A DNA stretch of 32,111 nt from Rhodocyclales bacterium. GTDB taxonomy: Bacteria > Pseudomonadota > Gammaproteobacteria > Burkholderiales > Rhodocyclaceae. A program made the position numbers and the translations under genes. Below are positions 1-6,940 of this stretch, one piece after another. Location of the stretch: positions 64,280 through 96,390 of the forward strand of contig JACPEH010000001.1 of assembly GCA_016183655.1 (NCBI GenBank). The letters are read 5' to 3'. The stretch's first letter is position 1; the number at the start of each line of letters is the position of its first letter. A model generated the notes under the pieces. That model made no database searches. It worked only from the letters and a program-made list of their open reading frames with translations, and had not been told where the DNA came from.

Positions 1-171
1 CAGCAGGGTGCCGAGATCGAGATCGCCGCGAGCGGCGAGCGCAAGCCGGTGCCGGTCCTGCGTGCGAGCGACGAGGAGCTGGCCGAGCACGCCCGCGTGC
101 TGGCGGCGATCCAGAAGGAAAGCAAGGGGAAATGTCTCTGGTTGCCCAGCGAGCCGCCGGCACAATCCTGA
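1..171 (+). CDS. C-terminal fragment of an unidentified protein upstream of nosD
   Basis: An open frame runs in from the left edge and stops at TGA 169-171, giving 56 residues with no start in the window. The tail is hydrophilic and charged (it contains ASDEELAEHARVLAAIQKE) and ends in LPSEPPAQS. One cysteine is present (GKCLW), and there is no membrane segment or recognisable motif. It overlaps the nosD start by 40 bases in another frame, so the two genes are probably translationally coupled in one nos operon. The position suggests another nitrous-oxide-reductase accessory gene, but I do not recognise the family from this piece and do not assign one. Confidence 0.6.
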   Translation, partial: QQGAEIEIAASGERKPVPVLRASDEELAEHARVLAAIQKESKGKCLWLPSEPPAQS

Positions 172-1379
172 CCCTGCTCGCGCTGCTCGTCGGCAGCGCC
201 CCCCTGCCCGCGCACGCCGCCGCCCCGCCGCAGGCGCTGCAGCCCTGGCTCGACACCGCCAGCCCCGGCGCCACGCTGCGCCTGCCGCCCGGCACCTACC
301 GCGGCCCGGCCGTCCTCGACAAGCCGCTGCTGCTCGACGGCAACGGCGAAGTCACGCTCGACGGCGGCGGCCAGGGCAGCGTGCTCACCGTGCGCACCAG
401 CGGCGCCACCGTGCGCGGCCTGCGCATCATCCATTCCGGCGAATCGCACGACCGCGTCGACAGCGGCATCGTCGTCGAGGGCGATCGCAACCGCATCGAG
501 AACAACGTCGTCGAGGACGTGCTCTTCGGCATCACGCTGCACCGCGCCAACGACAACATCGTCACCGGCAACCGCATCCGCTCCAAGCCCTGGGACATCG
601 CCGACCGCGGCGACGGCCTGCGCCTCTGGTACAGCACCGGCAACCGCATCGAGAACAACGACATCGCGCAGATCCGCGACGTCACCATCAGCAACTCGCC
701 GCGCAACCGCTACCGCGGCAACAGCATCCGCGACAGCCGGCGGGCGATGAACTTCCTCTTCTCGCACCGCAGCCTGGTCGAGGGCAACCGGCTCAGCCAC
801 AACGCCACCGGGCTGACCATCCTCAACTCCGACGGCATCATTATCCGCGGCAACCACATCGCGCACGCCATCGATGCTTCCGGCGCCGGCGTCGCGCTGA
901 AGGAGTCGAGCGCAGCGCTGGTGCACGATAACGACATCCTGCACTGCGCGGTCGGCATCCTCGCCGACTCGCCGCTGCATTCGCTGAACCGCATCAGCAT
1001 CGTCGGCAACCGGCTGTCGCACAACGTCACCGGCGTCAGCTTCTACGGCGAGCGCGGCGGCCACCTGATCCTCGCCAACCGCTTCGAGCACAACCTGTGG
1101 CAGGCTGCGGTCGGCGGCGACGAGCGCGACGACCGCAACGTCTGGCAGGGCAACTACTGGGACGACTACGAGGGTTTCGACCGCAATGCCGACGGCGTCG
1201 GCGACACCCCCTACGAGATTCGCGCCTACGCCGACCGCATCTGGATGGACACGCCGATGGCGCGCTTCTTCCGCAACTCGCCGGTGCTCGAACTGCTCGA
1301 CTTCCTCGAACGGCTGGCGCCATTCTCGTCGCCGGTGCTGGTCCTGCGCGACCCGCAGCCGGTCGCGCACCAACGCTAG
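132..1379 (+). CDS. nosD: NosD, periplasmic copper-site maturation protein of nitrous oxide reductase
   Basis: NosD works with the NosF/NosY ABC transporter to assemble the CuZ copper-sulfide cluster of periplasmic nitrous oxide reductase (family knowledge). The 415-residue frame starts with a Sec signal peptide: a hydrophobic stretch near residues 9-24, then PAHAAA. Residues about 50-330 are short imperfect repeats of the N-R-I-x-x-N-x-I type (GNRIENNDI, EGNRLSHN, RGNHIAHA), the parallel beta-helix of the NosD/carbohydrate-binding fold. The C-terminus has the NosD-typical NYWDDYEGFDRNADGVGDT block, followed by a stretch containing RNSPVLELLDFLERL. Length is normal for the family. The start overlaps the upstream gene. 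The stop TAG shares its bases with the stop of the opposing sirtuin gene, so nosD ends the cluster here; nosF, nosY and nosL must lie upstream or elsewhere. Confidence 0.95.
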   Translation: MSLVAQRAAGTILTLLALLVGSAPLPAHAAAPPQALQPWLDTASPGATLRLPPGTYRGPAVLDKPLLLDGNGEVTLDGGGQGSVLTVRTSGATVRGLRIIHSGESHDRVDSGIVVEGDRNRIENNVVEDVLFGITLHRANDNIVTGNRIRSKPWDIADRGDGLRLWYSTGNRIENNDIAQIRDVTISNSPRNRYRGNSIRDSRRAMNFLFSHRSLVEGNRLSHNATGLTILNSDGIIIRGNHIAHAIDASGAGVALKESSAALVHDNDILHCAVGILADSPLHSLNRISIVGNRLSHNVTGVSFYGERGGHLILANRFEHNLWQAAVGGDERDDRNVWQGNYWDDYEGFDRNADGVGDTPYEIRAYADRIWMDTPMARFFRNSPVLELLDFLERLAPFSSPVLVLRDPQPVAHQR

Positions 1380-2245
1380 TCGAGCAGCGCGTCGATCGCC
1401 GCCAGCGCCTCCAGCGCGCCGAGCGGCAACCCGACCGAGCGCGACAGCCCGCATTCGGGCGCGTCGGGATTGATGCGCAGCAGCGGCACCCCCAGGGATT
1501 CGCCGAACCAGCGGACGGTCGGCACCGCCAGCCCGGCGCCCAGCTCGACCACCAGCAGGCGCCCCACCCGCTGCCGCCAGACGTCGAGCCGCAGCTGTTG
1601 CGCCGCGCTGCGCCGCCCGATCCAGGCGCCGTCGCCGAACATCAGGATGTTCGGCCGCGCCAGCCCGCCGCAACGCGGACAGCGCGGCAATTCGCCGCGC
1701 AGCCGGCAGGTGTCGGCATCGATCTCCGGCAGGAAACCATCGGCCGGCCAGGTTTCGTCCGCGCACGGCTCGCAGCACTGCAGGTGATGGATCGAACCAT
1801 GCACCTCGCAGACTTTTTCCGGATCGAAGCCGGCCTTCTGGAACTGGCCGTCGACGTTGCTGGTGAAGACGAAGGCCCCGGCCGGCATCCGCGCCGCCCA
1901 GCGGCGCAGGATGGCAAAACCGGCATGCGGCCGGGTACGCCGGTAGAGCGCCAGGCGATGTCCGTAGAAACCCCAGGCCAGTTGCGGGTCGGCGCGGAAG
2001 GCGGCGGGATTGGCGATTTGCTCGAAGGCGATACGGGCGCGGCCAAGCGCCGGATAGGCCCGCCAGAAGCCCTGCATGCCACGGAAATCAGGCAAGCCGG
2101 AATCGACGCCCATGCCGGCACCGGCGGTTACCAGCAGGCCGTCGGCCTGTTCCATCCACTCGGCCGCCCGGCTGAGCGAGGCGGAAAGCGGCAAGGAAGG
2201 ATCGCCAGTCAACTTTTCATCTTTCACTGCCGTTAAAATTGCCAC
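1376..2245 (-). CDS. SIR2-family NAD-dependent protein deacylase (first of two)
   Basis: Sirtuins remove acyl groups from protein lysines using NAD+. Visible motifs are the NAD-binding GAGMGVDSGLPDFRG (residues 42-56), TSNVDG, the catalytic histidine in EVHGS, and a four-cysteine zinc site (CCEPC, then CPRCGG). This 289-residue form carries a longer insertion between the cysteine pairs than the compact CobB type at 9096. The start is uncertain: the most upstream choice is GTG at 2245 with no clear ribosome site, and ATG at 2155 (residue 31) would cut into the helix before the NAD loop. It converges on nosD, with stop codons overlapping on opposite strands, and is divergent from the 48-residue ORF at 2257. 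The substrate cannot be told from sequence. Confidence 0.88.
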   Translation of the reverse strand: MAILTAVKDEKLTGDPSLPLSASLSRAAEWMEQADGLLVTAGAGMGVDSGLPDFRGMQGFWRAYPALGRARIAFEQIANPAAFRADPQLAWGFYGHRLALYRRTRPHAGFAILRRWAARMPAGAFVFTSNVDGQFQKAGFDPEKVCEVHGSIHHLQCCEPCADETWPADGFLPEIDADTCRLRGELPRCPRCGGLARPNILMFGDGAWIGRRSAAQQLRLDVWRQRVGRLLVVELGAGLAVPTVRWFGESLGVPLLRINPDAPECGLSRSVGLPLGALEALAAIDALLD

Positions 2246-2256
2246 AGGAGATCCGA

Positions 2257-2403
2257 ATGAACATCGAGCAACCCACCGATTCCCCGCTGCCGACCCTGTT
2301 GTTTGCCCCGCTCGCCCACTGGTACGCCGGTTTTGACTACGCCTTCGGCTACCAGCTCAAGCTGCTCTGGGACTTCTGGGGACTCAGCGACGACCTGCGC
2401 TGA
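2257..2403 (+). CDS. Small aromatic-rich protein of 48 residues, unknown function
   Basis: ATG at 2257 follows an AGGAG ribosome site (2246-2250) at good spacing, and a TAAAAT box lies at 2234-2239. The product is 48 residues and unusually aromatic in its second half (AHWYAGFDYAFGYQ, then LLWDFWGL). It has no cysteine and no clear membrane helix, though the central part is amphipathic and could sit at a membrane surface. The last 20 bases overlap the 3' end of the convergent acyltransferase gene. I do not recognise a family. The good ribosome site and the non-shadow position favour a real gene. Confidence 0.55.
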   Translation: MNIEQPTDSPLPTLLFAPLAHWYAGFDYAFGYQLKLLWDFWGLSDDLR

Positions 2404-3505
2404 ACGCTGTGCGCAATCCGGCGACCAGACCTGCCGGCAACCAGCGCTGGCGGCTTTCGACGTAGCGGAAGAACAGCACCCCCGCCAGGATTGCGCTTCC
2501 CCAAGCCCCCAGCAAGGCGAGGACGGCGGCTGCGTCGCCGGCCGGCGCCAGGCGAGCATAAACGGCGCTGATCAGCATGAAGACCGGGAAGTGCACCAGG
2601 AACACCGAAAATGAAATCCGGCCGAGGTAGCCGAGCAGCGCCGAATCGGGCCAGCGCTGCAGCCAGCCCTGCCGACGCGCCAGCGCCAGCAGCAGCGCAA
2701 CGGCCAGCGCCAGCGCGACGCGCAGGCGGAAATCGGTCAGCAGCGCGATGACGACGACGATCGCCAGCGGCAACAGCCACCACGGCGAACGTTCGCGGTT
2801 CGACAGCCACCAGGCGAACACGCCGAGCGCGTAGGCGTAGAAAAAATACACGCCCCAATTGTCGAGCCCGGCGTCGAGATTGAACAAGAACAGCGACGCC
2901 AGCGCCAGCAGCGCCACCAATCCGCTCGCCACCCCCCGTCGCCGGCGCTCCCCGGCCCGACCGCACAGCCAGAACAGGCCGACCAGGATCGCATAGAGCT
3001 GCAGGTCGACCGGCACGTACCAGACCCCGGTCGACAAGGACGGCACCCCGAGCAGGCTGTGCAGGAAAAACACGTAGGCCAGCAACTGCATCAGCGTCGG
3101 CGCCTCTGGCACCATGTCGCCGGCGACACTGCCGCGCGCGACGGCCGCTGCGGCGACGGCGAGCAGGATGGAAGCGAGAAACGGCGGTGCCAGCCGCGCG
3201 TAGCGGCGCCACAGCAGCGACAGCGGGCGGACCGCCAGCGGCGCCCCGTCGGGCGCCAGCGCCCGCGCCGCAAGAAAGCCGGCGACGACGAGGAAGACCT
3301 GCACCGCCATCCGGCCGTAGTCGTACAGCCACGCGCTCAACGCCGGCAACAGCCGGTGGGCGGCTTCCGCCAGCGGTCCGTAGCTGACCAGGTGGTGGAC
3401 GAGGATGAGCTGCGCCGCAACGCCTTTCAGCGCATCGATCAGCGGCATGCGCTCAGCGGCCGCAGCCGCGCGCTCGACGGTCTTTTCCGGGAGTGCCGGA
3501 TTCAT
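2384..3505 (-). CDS. Acyltransferase 3 family membrane protein (OafA/YrhL-like)
   Basis: This 373-residue integral membrane protein belongs to the acyltransferase-3 group, which typically moves acetyl or succinyl groups onto surface polysaccharide, glucans or lipids at the inner membrane. The N-terminal signature is MPLIDALKGVAAQLILVHHL, with the conserved Asp and His of the family's first helix. About ten hydrophobic segments follow, among them LLAYVFFLHSLLGVPSLSTG and ISFSVFLVHFPVFMLISAVY. ATG 3505 was chosen because it has an AGGAA ribosome site and begins directly before the family core; upstream in-frame extension would run through a terminator. No sugar-pathway genes are adjacent, so the acceptor is unknown. 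Confidence 0.85.
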   Translation of the reverse strand: MNPALPEKTVERAAAAAERMPLIDALKGVAAQLILVHHLVSYGPLAEAAHRLLPALSAWLYDYGRMAVQVFLVVAGFLAARALAPDGAPLAVRPLSLLWRRYARLAPPFLASILLAVAAAAVARGSVAGDMVPEAPTLMQLLAYVFFLHSLLGVPSLSTGVWYVPVDLQLYAILVGLFWLCGRAGERRRRGVASGLVALLALASLFLFNLDAGLDNWGVYFFYAYALGVFAWWLSNRERSPWWLLPLAIVVVIALLTDFRLRVALALAVALLLALARRQGWLQRWPDSALLGYLGRISFSVFLVHFPVFMLISAVYARLAPAGDAAAVLALLGAWGSAILAGVLFFRYVESRQRWLPAGLVAGLRTAFSAGRR

Positions 3506-3520
3506 CTTCGTTCCTGCAGC

Positions 3521-3550
3521 AAATAAGAAAAGGCCGACCCAAGGTCGGCC
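3521..3550 (-). terminator. Rho-independent terminator after the 128-residue gene, upstream of the acyltransferase
   Basis: On the minus strand a perfect GGCCGACC / GGTCGGCC stem (3543-3550 and 3532-3539) with a 3-base loop is followed by TTTTCTTATTT. It ends the small-protein transcript only about 15 bases before the acyltransferase start codon. Acyltransferase expression must therefore come from read-through or from a promoter overlapping the hairpin. Confidence 0.88.
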
Positions 3551-3575
3551 CACCTGTATGGTCATCCCGCCCGCG

Positions 3576-3962
3576 TCAGGCGGTGACGTTGACCAGCGTT
3601 CCTGTCGTCTGCCCTTCGGCATTGACCACCGGCGCCGGCGCGGCATCGATCGCCGCCAGCCCCGTCGCAATCCCCTCCCGAATCGACTGGAAGCTGCGAT
3701 CGACCCGGCTCAGCGACTCCAGCGACGAAACCGCCTGCCGTGCCGAACCGGCCTCTCCCTGCGCCTGATCGGAACGCACCTTCAGGTTGCGGGCATTTTC
3801 CTGGGCCTGGTCAGCCGCCTGCTGCGCGCTGCTGGCCTGGGCGCGCAGCGCACGCGCAACCGCGTCCGCCTGCTCCGCGCGCCGCTGCGCCTGCTGCGTG
3901 CGCAACTGCTGCGAAATGAAATCGCCTGCGGATTGGGTTCCGGCTACCGACAGCGTGGCCAT
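3576..3962 (-). CDS. 128-residue alanine/glutamine-rich coiled-coil protein with NAEGQTTGT tail
   Basis: I do not recognise a characterised family. The start ATG at 3962 has a GGAAGGGAG ribosome site. There is no signal peptide or membrane helix. Residues about 15-90 are rich in Ala, Gln, Arg and Glu with heptad-like spacing (RTQQAQRRAEQADAVARA, then SSAQQAADQAQENARN), so a coiled coil is likely. A short proline/alanine linker leads to the last 15 residues, NAEGQTTGTLVNVTA. The neighbouring upstream gene ends in almost the same tail, NAEGQTTGTRINVIA, although the two bodies are unrelated. The pair is probably one transcript (31 bases apart) that ends at the terminator at 3521-3550. The shared tail suggests a common partner, sorting signal or processing site (inference). 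Confidence 0.75.
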   Translation of the reverse strand: MATLSVAGTQSAGDFISQQLRTQQAQRRAEQADAVARALRAQASSAQQAADQAQENARNLKVRSDQAQGEAGSARQAVSSLESLSRVDRSFQSIREGIATGLAAIDAAPAPVVNAEGQTTGTLVNVTA

Positions 3963-3993
3963 CCGGCTTCTCCCTTCCTGCCCCTCGTGCGCC

Positions 3994-4191
3994 TCAGGCG
4001 ATCACGTTGATCCGCGTCCCGGTGGTCTGCCCTTCGGCATTCTTCACCGGCCGCGGCGCTTCCTCGTTACGCTCGGCGCGCTGTTCGGGCTTCGGCGCGG
4101 GCTGTTGCTGTTCCGCTTGCCGGGTCTCCGCCGTTTGCCGGGATGAGGAGACCGACGCTTGCGCCGATGAGCCTACGGATTCGATCGCCAT
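3994..4191 (-). CDS. 65-residue protein with NAEGQTTGT tail, paralogous end to its neighbour
   Basis: The start at 4191 (MAIESVGSSAQ) follows an AAGGGGGA ribosome site; an upstream in-frame Met at 4263 has none. The product is 65 residues, polar and low in complexity: Ser/Ala-rich at first (SSAQASVSSSRQTAETRQ), then Gln/Pro/Glu/Arg-rich, and probably disordered. It ends in NAEGQTTGTRINVIA, which matches the tail of the next gene at 11 of 15 positions. At DNA level the two tails share an identical 17-base core. There is no signal peptide, membrane segment or cysteine. The family is unknown to me. It lies first in a two-gene unit, just downstream of the direct repeat at 4219-4235. Confidence 0.7.
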   Translation of the reverse strand: MAIESVGSSAQASVSSSRQTAETRQAEQQQPAPKPEQRAERNEEAPRPVKNAEGQTTGTRINVIA

Positions 4192-4218
4192 GAAAATCCC
4201 CCTTTCGCAAAGAGCCTT

Positions 4219-4235
4219 TATACCAACTCTATACC
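4219..4235 (-). promoter_or_regulatory. Candidate promoter or operator of the small-protein pair: direct repeat GGTATA, 11-base period
   Basis: On the minus strand GGTATAGAGTT is followed directly by GGTATAAAG, so GGTATA repeats one helical turn apart, 28 bases before the start at 4191. TATAGA and TATAAA could each serve as a -10 box; no good -35 is visible. It may be a promoter with an activator site, or simply a pair of AT-rich boxes. Confidence 0.35.
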
Positions 4236-4310
4236 ATCCCCGGAAATTTTCCAGACGCAACACGAATCAAAACCGGGGCTTAGCAGTGCATGCGCGCGGC
4301 CGCAGGAATG

Positions 4311-4336
4311 AAAAAAGCCGGCAAAAGCCGGCTTTT
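4311..4336 (-). terminator. Rho-independent terminator downstream of tRNA-Val(CAC)
   Basis: On the minus strand AAAAGCCGGC and GCCGGCTTTT pair around a TTTT loop, and a run of six T follows at 4316-4311. It lies nine bases beyond the encoded CCA of the tRNA. Confidence 0.85.
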
Positions 4337-4344
4337 CTGCATTT

Positions 4345-4419
4345 TGGTGCGCGGCGAGGGTTTCGAACCCCCGACCCCCGCCGTGTGAAGGCGATGCTCT
4401 ACCACTGAGCTAGCCGCGC
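4345..4419 (-). tRNA. tRNA-Val(CAC)
   Basis: The minus strand folds as a full cloverleaf. The acceptor stem is GCGCGGC/GCCGCGC, the D-arm is GCTC...GAGC, and the anticodon loop TTCACAC carries CAC, which reads the valine codon GUG. The T-arm has TTCGAAA, and discriminator A and CCA are encoded. It stands alone between the small-protein pair and gltX and ends at the terminator at 4311-4336. Confidence 0.93.
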
Positions 4420-4560
4420 AATTGAGGGGCGCATTAAACCACAATCGCCGGCGACGGGTCAATTTTTCGGACGAAAGGTGAACTCGCGTCTTTCCCCCGC
4501 TAACAGGAACAGCACCCTTTGCGGGTAAAATGCGCGGCTTTCCCCTATCTGGCTACAACC

Positions 4561-5952
4561 ATGGTCCGCACCCGCTTTGCCCCCTCCCCGACCGGTTTCC
4601 TGCACATCGGCGGCGCCCGCACCGCGCTCTTCTCGTGGGCCTACGCCCGCCGCCACGGCGGCCAGTTCATCCTGCGCATCGAGGACACCGACGTCGCCCG
4701 TTCGACGCAGGAAGCGGTCGACGGCATCCTGCAGGCGATGGACTGGCTGGAACTGGGCTACGACGAAGGCCCGTTCTACCAGATGCAGCGCATGGACCGG
4801 TACAAGGCAGTCGTCGCGCAGATGCTGGAAGCCGGCACCGCCTACCGCTGCTACGCCTCGCCGGAAGAACTCGACGCCATGCGCGAAGCGCAGCGCGAGC
4901 GCGGCGAGAAGCCGAAGTACGACGGCCGCTGGCGGCCGGAGCCGGGCAAGGTGCTGCCCGAGCCGCCCGCCGGCGTGCAGCCGGTGATCCGCTTCCGCGG
5001 CCCGACTGAGGGCATCGTCGGCTGGGACGACAAGGTCAAGGGCCGCATCGAGTTCAGCAACGCCGAGCTCGACGACCTGATCATCGCCCGCCCGGACGGC
5101 ACGCCGACCTACAACTTCTGCGTCGTCGTCGACGACTGGGACATGGGCATCAGCCACGTCATCCGCGGCGACGACCACGTAAACAACACGCCGCGCCAGA
5201 TCAACATCCTCAAGGCGCTCGGCGCGCCGGTGCCGACCTACGCGCACGTCTCGATGATCCTCGGCGACGACGGCCAGAAGCTCTCGAAGCGCCACGGCGC
5301 GGTCAACGTCATGGAGTACGAGCAGAACGGCTACCTGCCGGAAGCCATCGTCAATTACCTGGCACGGCTGGGCTGGTCGCATGGCGACGACGAGGTCTTC
5401 TCGCGCGAACAGCTGGTCGAGTGGTTCGACCTCGACCACATCACGCCGTCGGCGGCGCAGTTCAACACCGAGAAGCTGAACTGGCTGAACGCCCACTACC
5501 TCAAGCAGGCCGATAACGCACGCCTCGCGGCGCTGGTGCAGAAGCGCTTCATTGATCGCGGCGTCACCGTCACCGCATCACCGGCGCTGGAAGCGATCGT
5601 CGGCCTGTACAAGGAACGCGTCGGCAGCGTGAACGAACTGGCGGACGCGGCGGAAGTGTTCTACATCGACCTGCATCCGCGTGCCGACGTCCTGGCGCAG
5701 CACCTGACGGCGGAAGCGAAACCGGCGCTGGCCGATTTCGCCGAAGGGGTGAAGAACGTCGCCTGGGAAGCGCCGGCGATCGGTGCGCTGATCAAGGAAA
5801 CGGTCGGCAAGCACGGGCTGAAGATGCCCAAGCTGGCGATGCCGCTGCGCGTGCTGCTCACCGGCCAGGCGCAGACGCCGTCGGTCGACGCCTTGATCGC
5901 GCTGTTCCCGCGCGAGACGGTGCTGCATCGCCTGCAGCGCGGCCTCGGCTGA
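4561..5952 (+). CDS. gltX: Glutamyl-tRNA synthetase GltX
   Basis: GltX charges tRNA-Glu with glutamate in an ATP-dependent reaction. The frame gives 463 residues, close to the usual bacterial length. The class I signatures are clear: the HIGH-type motif in [13 protein letters not shown] (HIGG at residues 15-18) and the KMSKS-type motif KLSKR at about 240-244. The C-terminal third ([14 protein letters not shown], then [23 protein letters not shown]) is the anticodon-binding part. ATG 4561 ([10 protein letters not shown]) is the family-typical start; the in-frame ATG at 4519 would add 14 residues before the conserved core. A TAAAAT box lies at 4526-4531. The next transcription unit downstream is a tRNA operon whose second member, now broken, appears to have been this enzyme's own substrate tRNA-Glu. 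Confidence 0.97.
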   Translation: MVRTRFAPSPTGFLHIGGARTALFSWAYARRHGGQFILRIEDTDVARSTQEAVDGILQAMDWLELGYDEGPFYQMQRMDRYKAVVAQMLEAGTAYRCYASPEELDAMREAQRERGEKPKYDGRWRPEPGKVLPEPPAGVQPVIRFRGPTEGIVGWDDKVKGRIEFSNAELDDLIIARPDGTPTYNFCVVVDDWDMGISHVIRGDDHVNNTPRQINILKALGAPVPTYAHVSMILGDDGQKLSKRHGAVNVMEYEQNGYLPEAIVNYLARLGWSHGDDEVFSREQLVEWFDLDHITPSAAQFNTEKLNWLNAHYLKQADNARLAALVQKRFIDRGVTVTASPALEAIVGLYKERVGSVNELADAAEVFYIDLHPRADVLAQHLTAEAKPALADFAEGVKNVAWEAPAIGALIKETVGKHGLKMPKLAMPLRVLLTGQAQTPSVDALIALFPRETVLHRLQRGLG

Positions 5953-5988
5953 GCGCACGCAAAAAATCCGCGCCAACGAAAACTCCGC

Positions 5989-6017
5989 TTTACAGGGGGC
6001 ACCTCGCTCCCTATAAT
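5989..6017 (+). promoter_or_regulatory. Sigma-70 promoter of the tRNA-Ala operon
   Basis: TTTACA (5989-5994) and a perfect TATAAT (6012-6017) are separated by exactly 17 bases. A GCGCGC discriminator follows, typical of stringently controlled stable-RNA promoters. Transcription would begin about 10 bases before the mature tRNA-Ala at 6035. Confidence 0.9.
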
Positions 6018-6034
6018 GCGCGCTTCTTTCGAGC

Positions 6035-6110
<76 letters not shown>

Positions 6111-6146
6111 ACGCGAAAGAAGAAAGCAGTAACGGTTTGACGATCT

Positions 6147-6216
6147 GTCCCCATCGTCTAGAGGCCTAGGACAGTCACGCCGGGGGTCGCGGGTTCGAGT
6201 CCCGTCCACTCCGCCA
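6147..6216 (+). pseudogene. Chimeric, non-functional tRNA: tRNA-Glu-like 5' part joined to tRNA-Asp 3' part
   Basis: Bases 6147-6173 (GTCCCCATCGTCTAGAGGCC, then TAGGACA) look like the acceptor and D-arm of a bacterial tRNA-Glu. Bases 6174-6216 begin GTCACGCCGGGGGTCG and run to an encoded CCA. They are identical over 43 bases to the 3' part of the intact tRNA-Asp at 23058-23100 (opposite strand). The 5' strand of the anticodon stem is missing. The acceptor halves GTCCCCA and CCACTCC do not pair (one of seven positions), so no tRNA can form. The simplest origin is a deletion fusing a tandem tRNA-Glu and tRNA-Asp; an assembly error is the main alternative. Promoter, tRNA-Ala and terminator around it are intact. 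Confidence 0.85.
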
Positions 6217-6222
6217 CAAGAC

Positions 6223-6253
6223 AAAACGCCCAGCACCTGCTGGGCGTTTTTCT
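6223..6253 (+). terminator. Rho-independent terminator of the tRNA operon
   Basis: The arms AAAACGCCCAGCA (6223-6235, allowing one base) and TGCTGGGCGTTTT (6238-6250) pair, and further T residues follow. It lies directly after the CCA of the broken tRNA. The minus-strand reading also ends in a short T run, so it may serve the convergent spy-like gene as well. Confidence 0.9.
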
Positions 6254-6272
6254 TTGCTGCCCGCGGAAAGAA

Positions 6273-6758
6273 TCAGCCGCGACCCGGCCGCCCTTCGCCG
6301 CCACCGCGCGGTCCGCCGCGATGCTGCCCACCGAAGGGCTGGAAGCGGTCGAAGGCCTTCTGCTGCTCCGGCGTCAGCGTGCCGTAGAAGCTGCGCAGCG
6401 AAGCCAGCGCATCCTCCATCTCCTTCTGCCGTTCCTTGTGCCGCTCAAGCATCTGCGCCATCCGCTCCGGTGCCGGCAGCTTGGCCATCGCCTCGAAGTC
6501 GGGGCGGCGCTCCTTCATCTTCGCCGCCTTCTCCTGCATCGCCCCGGACCAGGTCTTCCAAGCCCCTTCCTGCTCGGCGCTCAGCTTGAGTTCGCTGTGC
6601 AGCTTGTCCAGGCGGTTGCCGACGAACTTTTCGGCGGATGCGCCGCCCATCATTCCCGGGCCGCAGTGCCCGTCGCCGCGCGCGGCGTAGGCCGCGCCGC
6701 CGGCGAGTGCGCCAACGACGGCGAGGGATGCGACGATCATTCGTGTGCTTTGCTTCAT
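6273..6758 (-). CDS. Spy/CpxP-like periplasmic LTxxQ-family protein
   Basis: Spy and CpxP are small alpha-helical periplasmic proteins, the first a chaperone and the second a modulator of envelope-stress signalling. This 161-residue protein starts at ATG 6758 behind a strong AGGAG site. It has a Sec signal peptide (RMIVASLAVVGALAGGAAYAA), a helical middle rich in Lys, Glu and Met, and LTPEQQKAF near the C-terminus, a match to the LTxxQ motif. LKLSAEQEGAWKTW is a degenerate first copy. The tail is Gly/Arg/Pro-rich. A HCGPGMMGG stretch after the signal peptide could bind metal (inference). It is divergent from a response regulator gene, which suggests that it is a target of that system. Confidence 0.85.
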   Translation of the reverse strand: MKQSTRMIVASLAVVGALAGGAAYAARGDGHCGPGMMGGASAEKFVGNRLDKLHSELKLSAEQEGAWKTWSGAMQEKAAKMKERRPDFEAMAKLPAPERMAQMLERHKERQKEMEDALASLRSFYGTLTPEQQKAFDRFQPFGGQHRGGPRGGGEGRPGRG

Positions 6759-6816
6759 GGTGATCTCCTTATCGGGTTGCCGTGGTCTTTCCACGCTTCC
6801 CATTGGATGCCGCTGA

Positions 6817-6894
6817 TGTATCCGGCATGTGTCGCCGCCGCCCCGGCTTGGTAACAATTGGTATCGGCGACGCCGCCGGATACAGAGCGATACA
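6817..6894. promoter_or_regulatory. Candidate response-regulator sites between the spy-like gene and the two-component operon
   Basis: GATACA occurs at 6879-6884 and 6889-6894, a direct repeat of exactly 10 bases. GGTAAC and GGTATC at 6850 and 6860 have the same spacing. On the spy-like side TGTATC (6817-6822), the reverse complement of GATACA, is followed 11 bases later by TGTGTC. OmpR-type regulators usually bind direct repeats with a 10-11 base period, so this layout fits joint control of both transcripts by the adjacent regulator. Confidence 0.5.
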
Positions 6895-6940
6895 AACCCG
6901 CGGGCCTCCGGCCGTGACACGCCTGCCGCCAGGGCTGAAA

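Noticed and set aside
6147..6216. Functional tRNA-Glu
   Set aside because: Acceptor halves do not pair and the 5' anticodon-stem strand is absent, so it was called a chimeric pseudogene instead.
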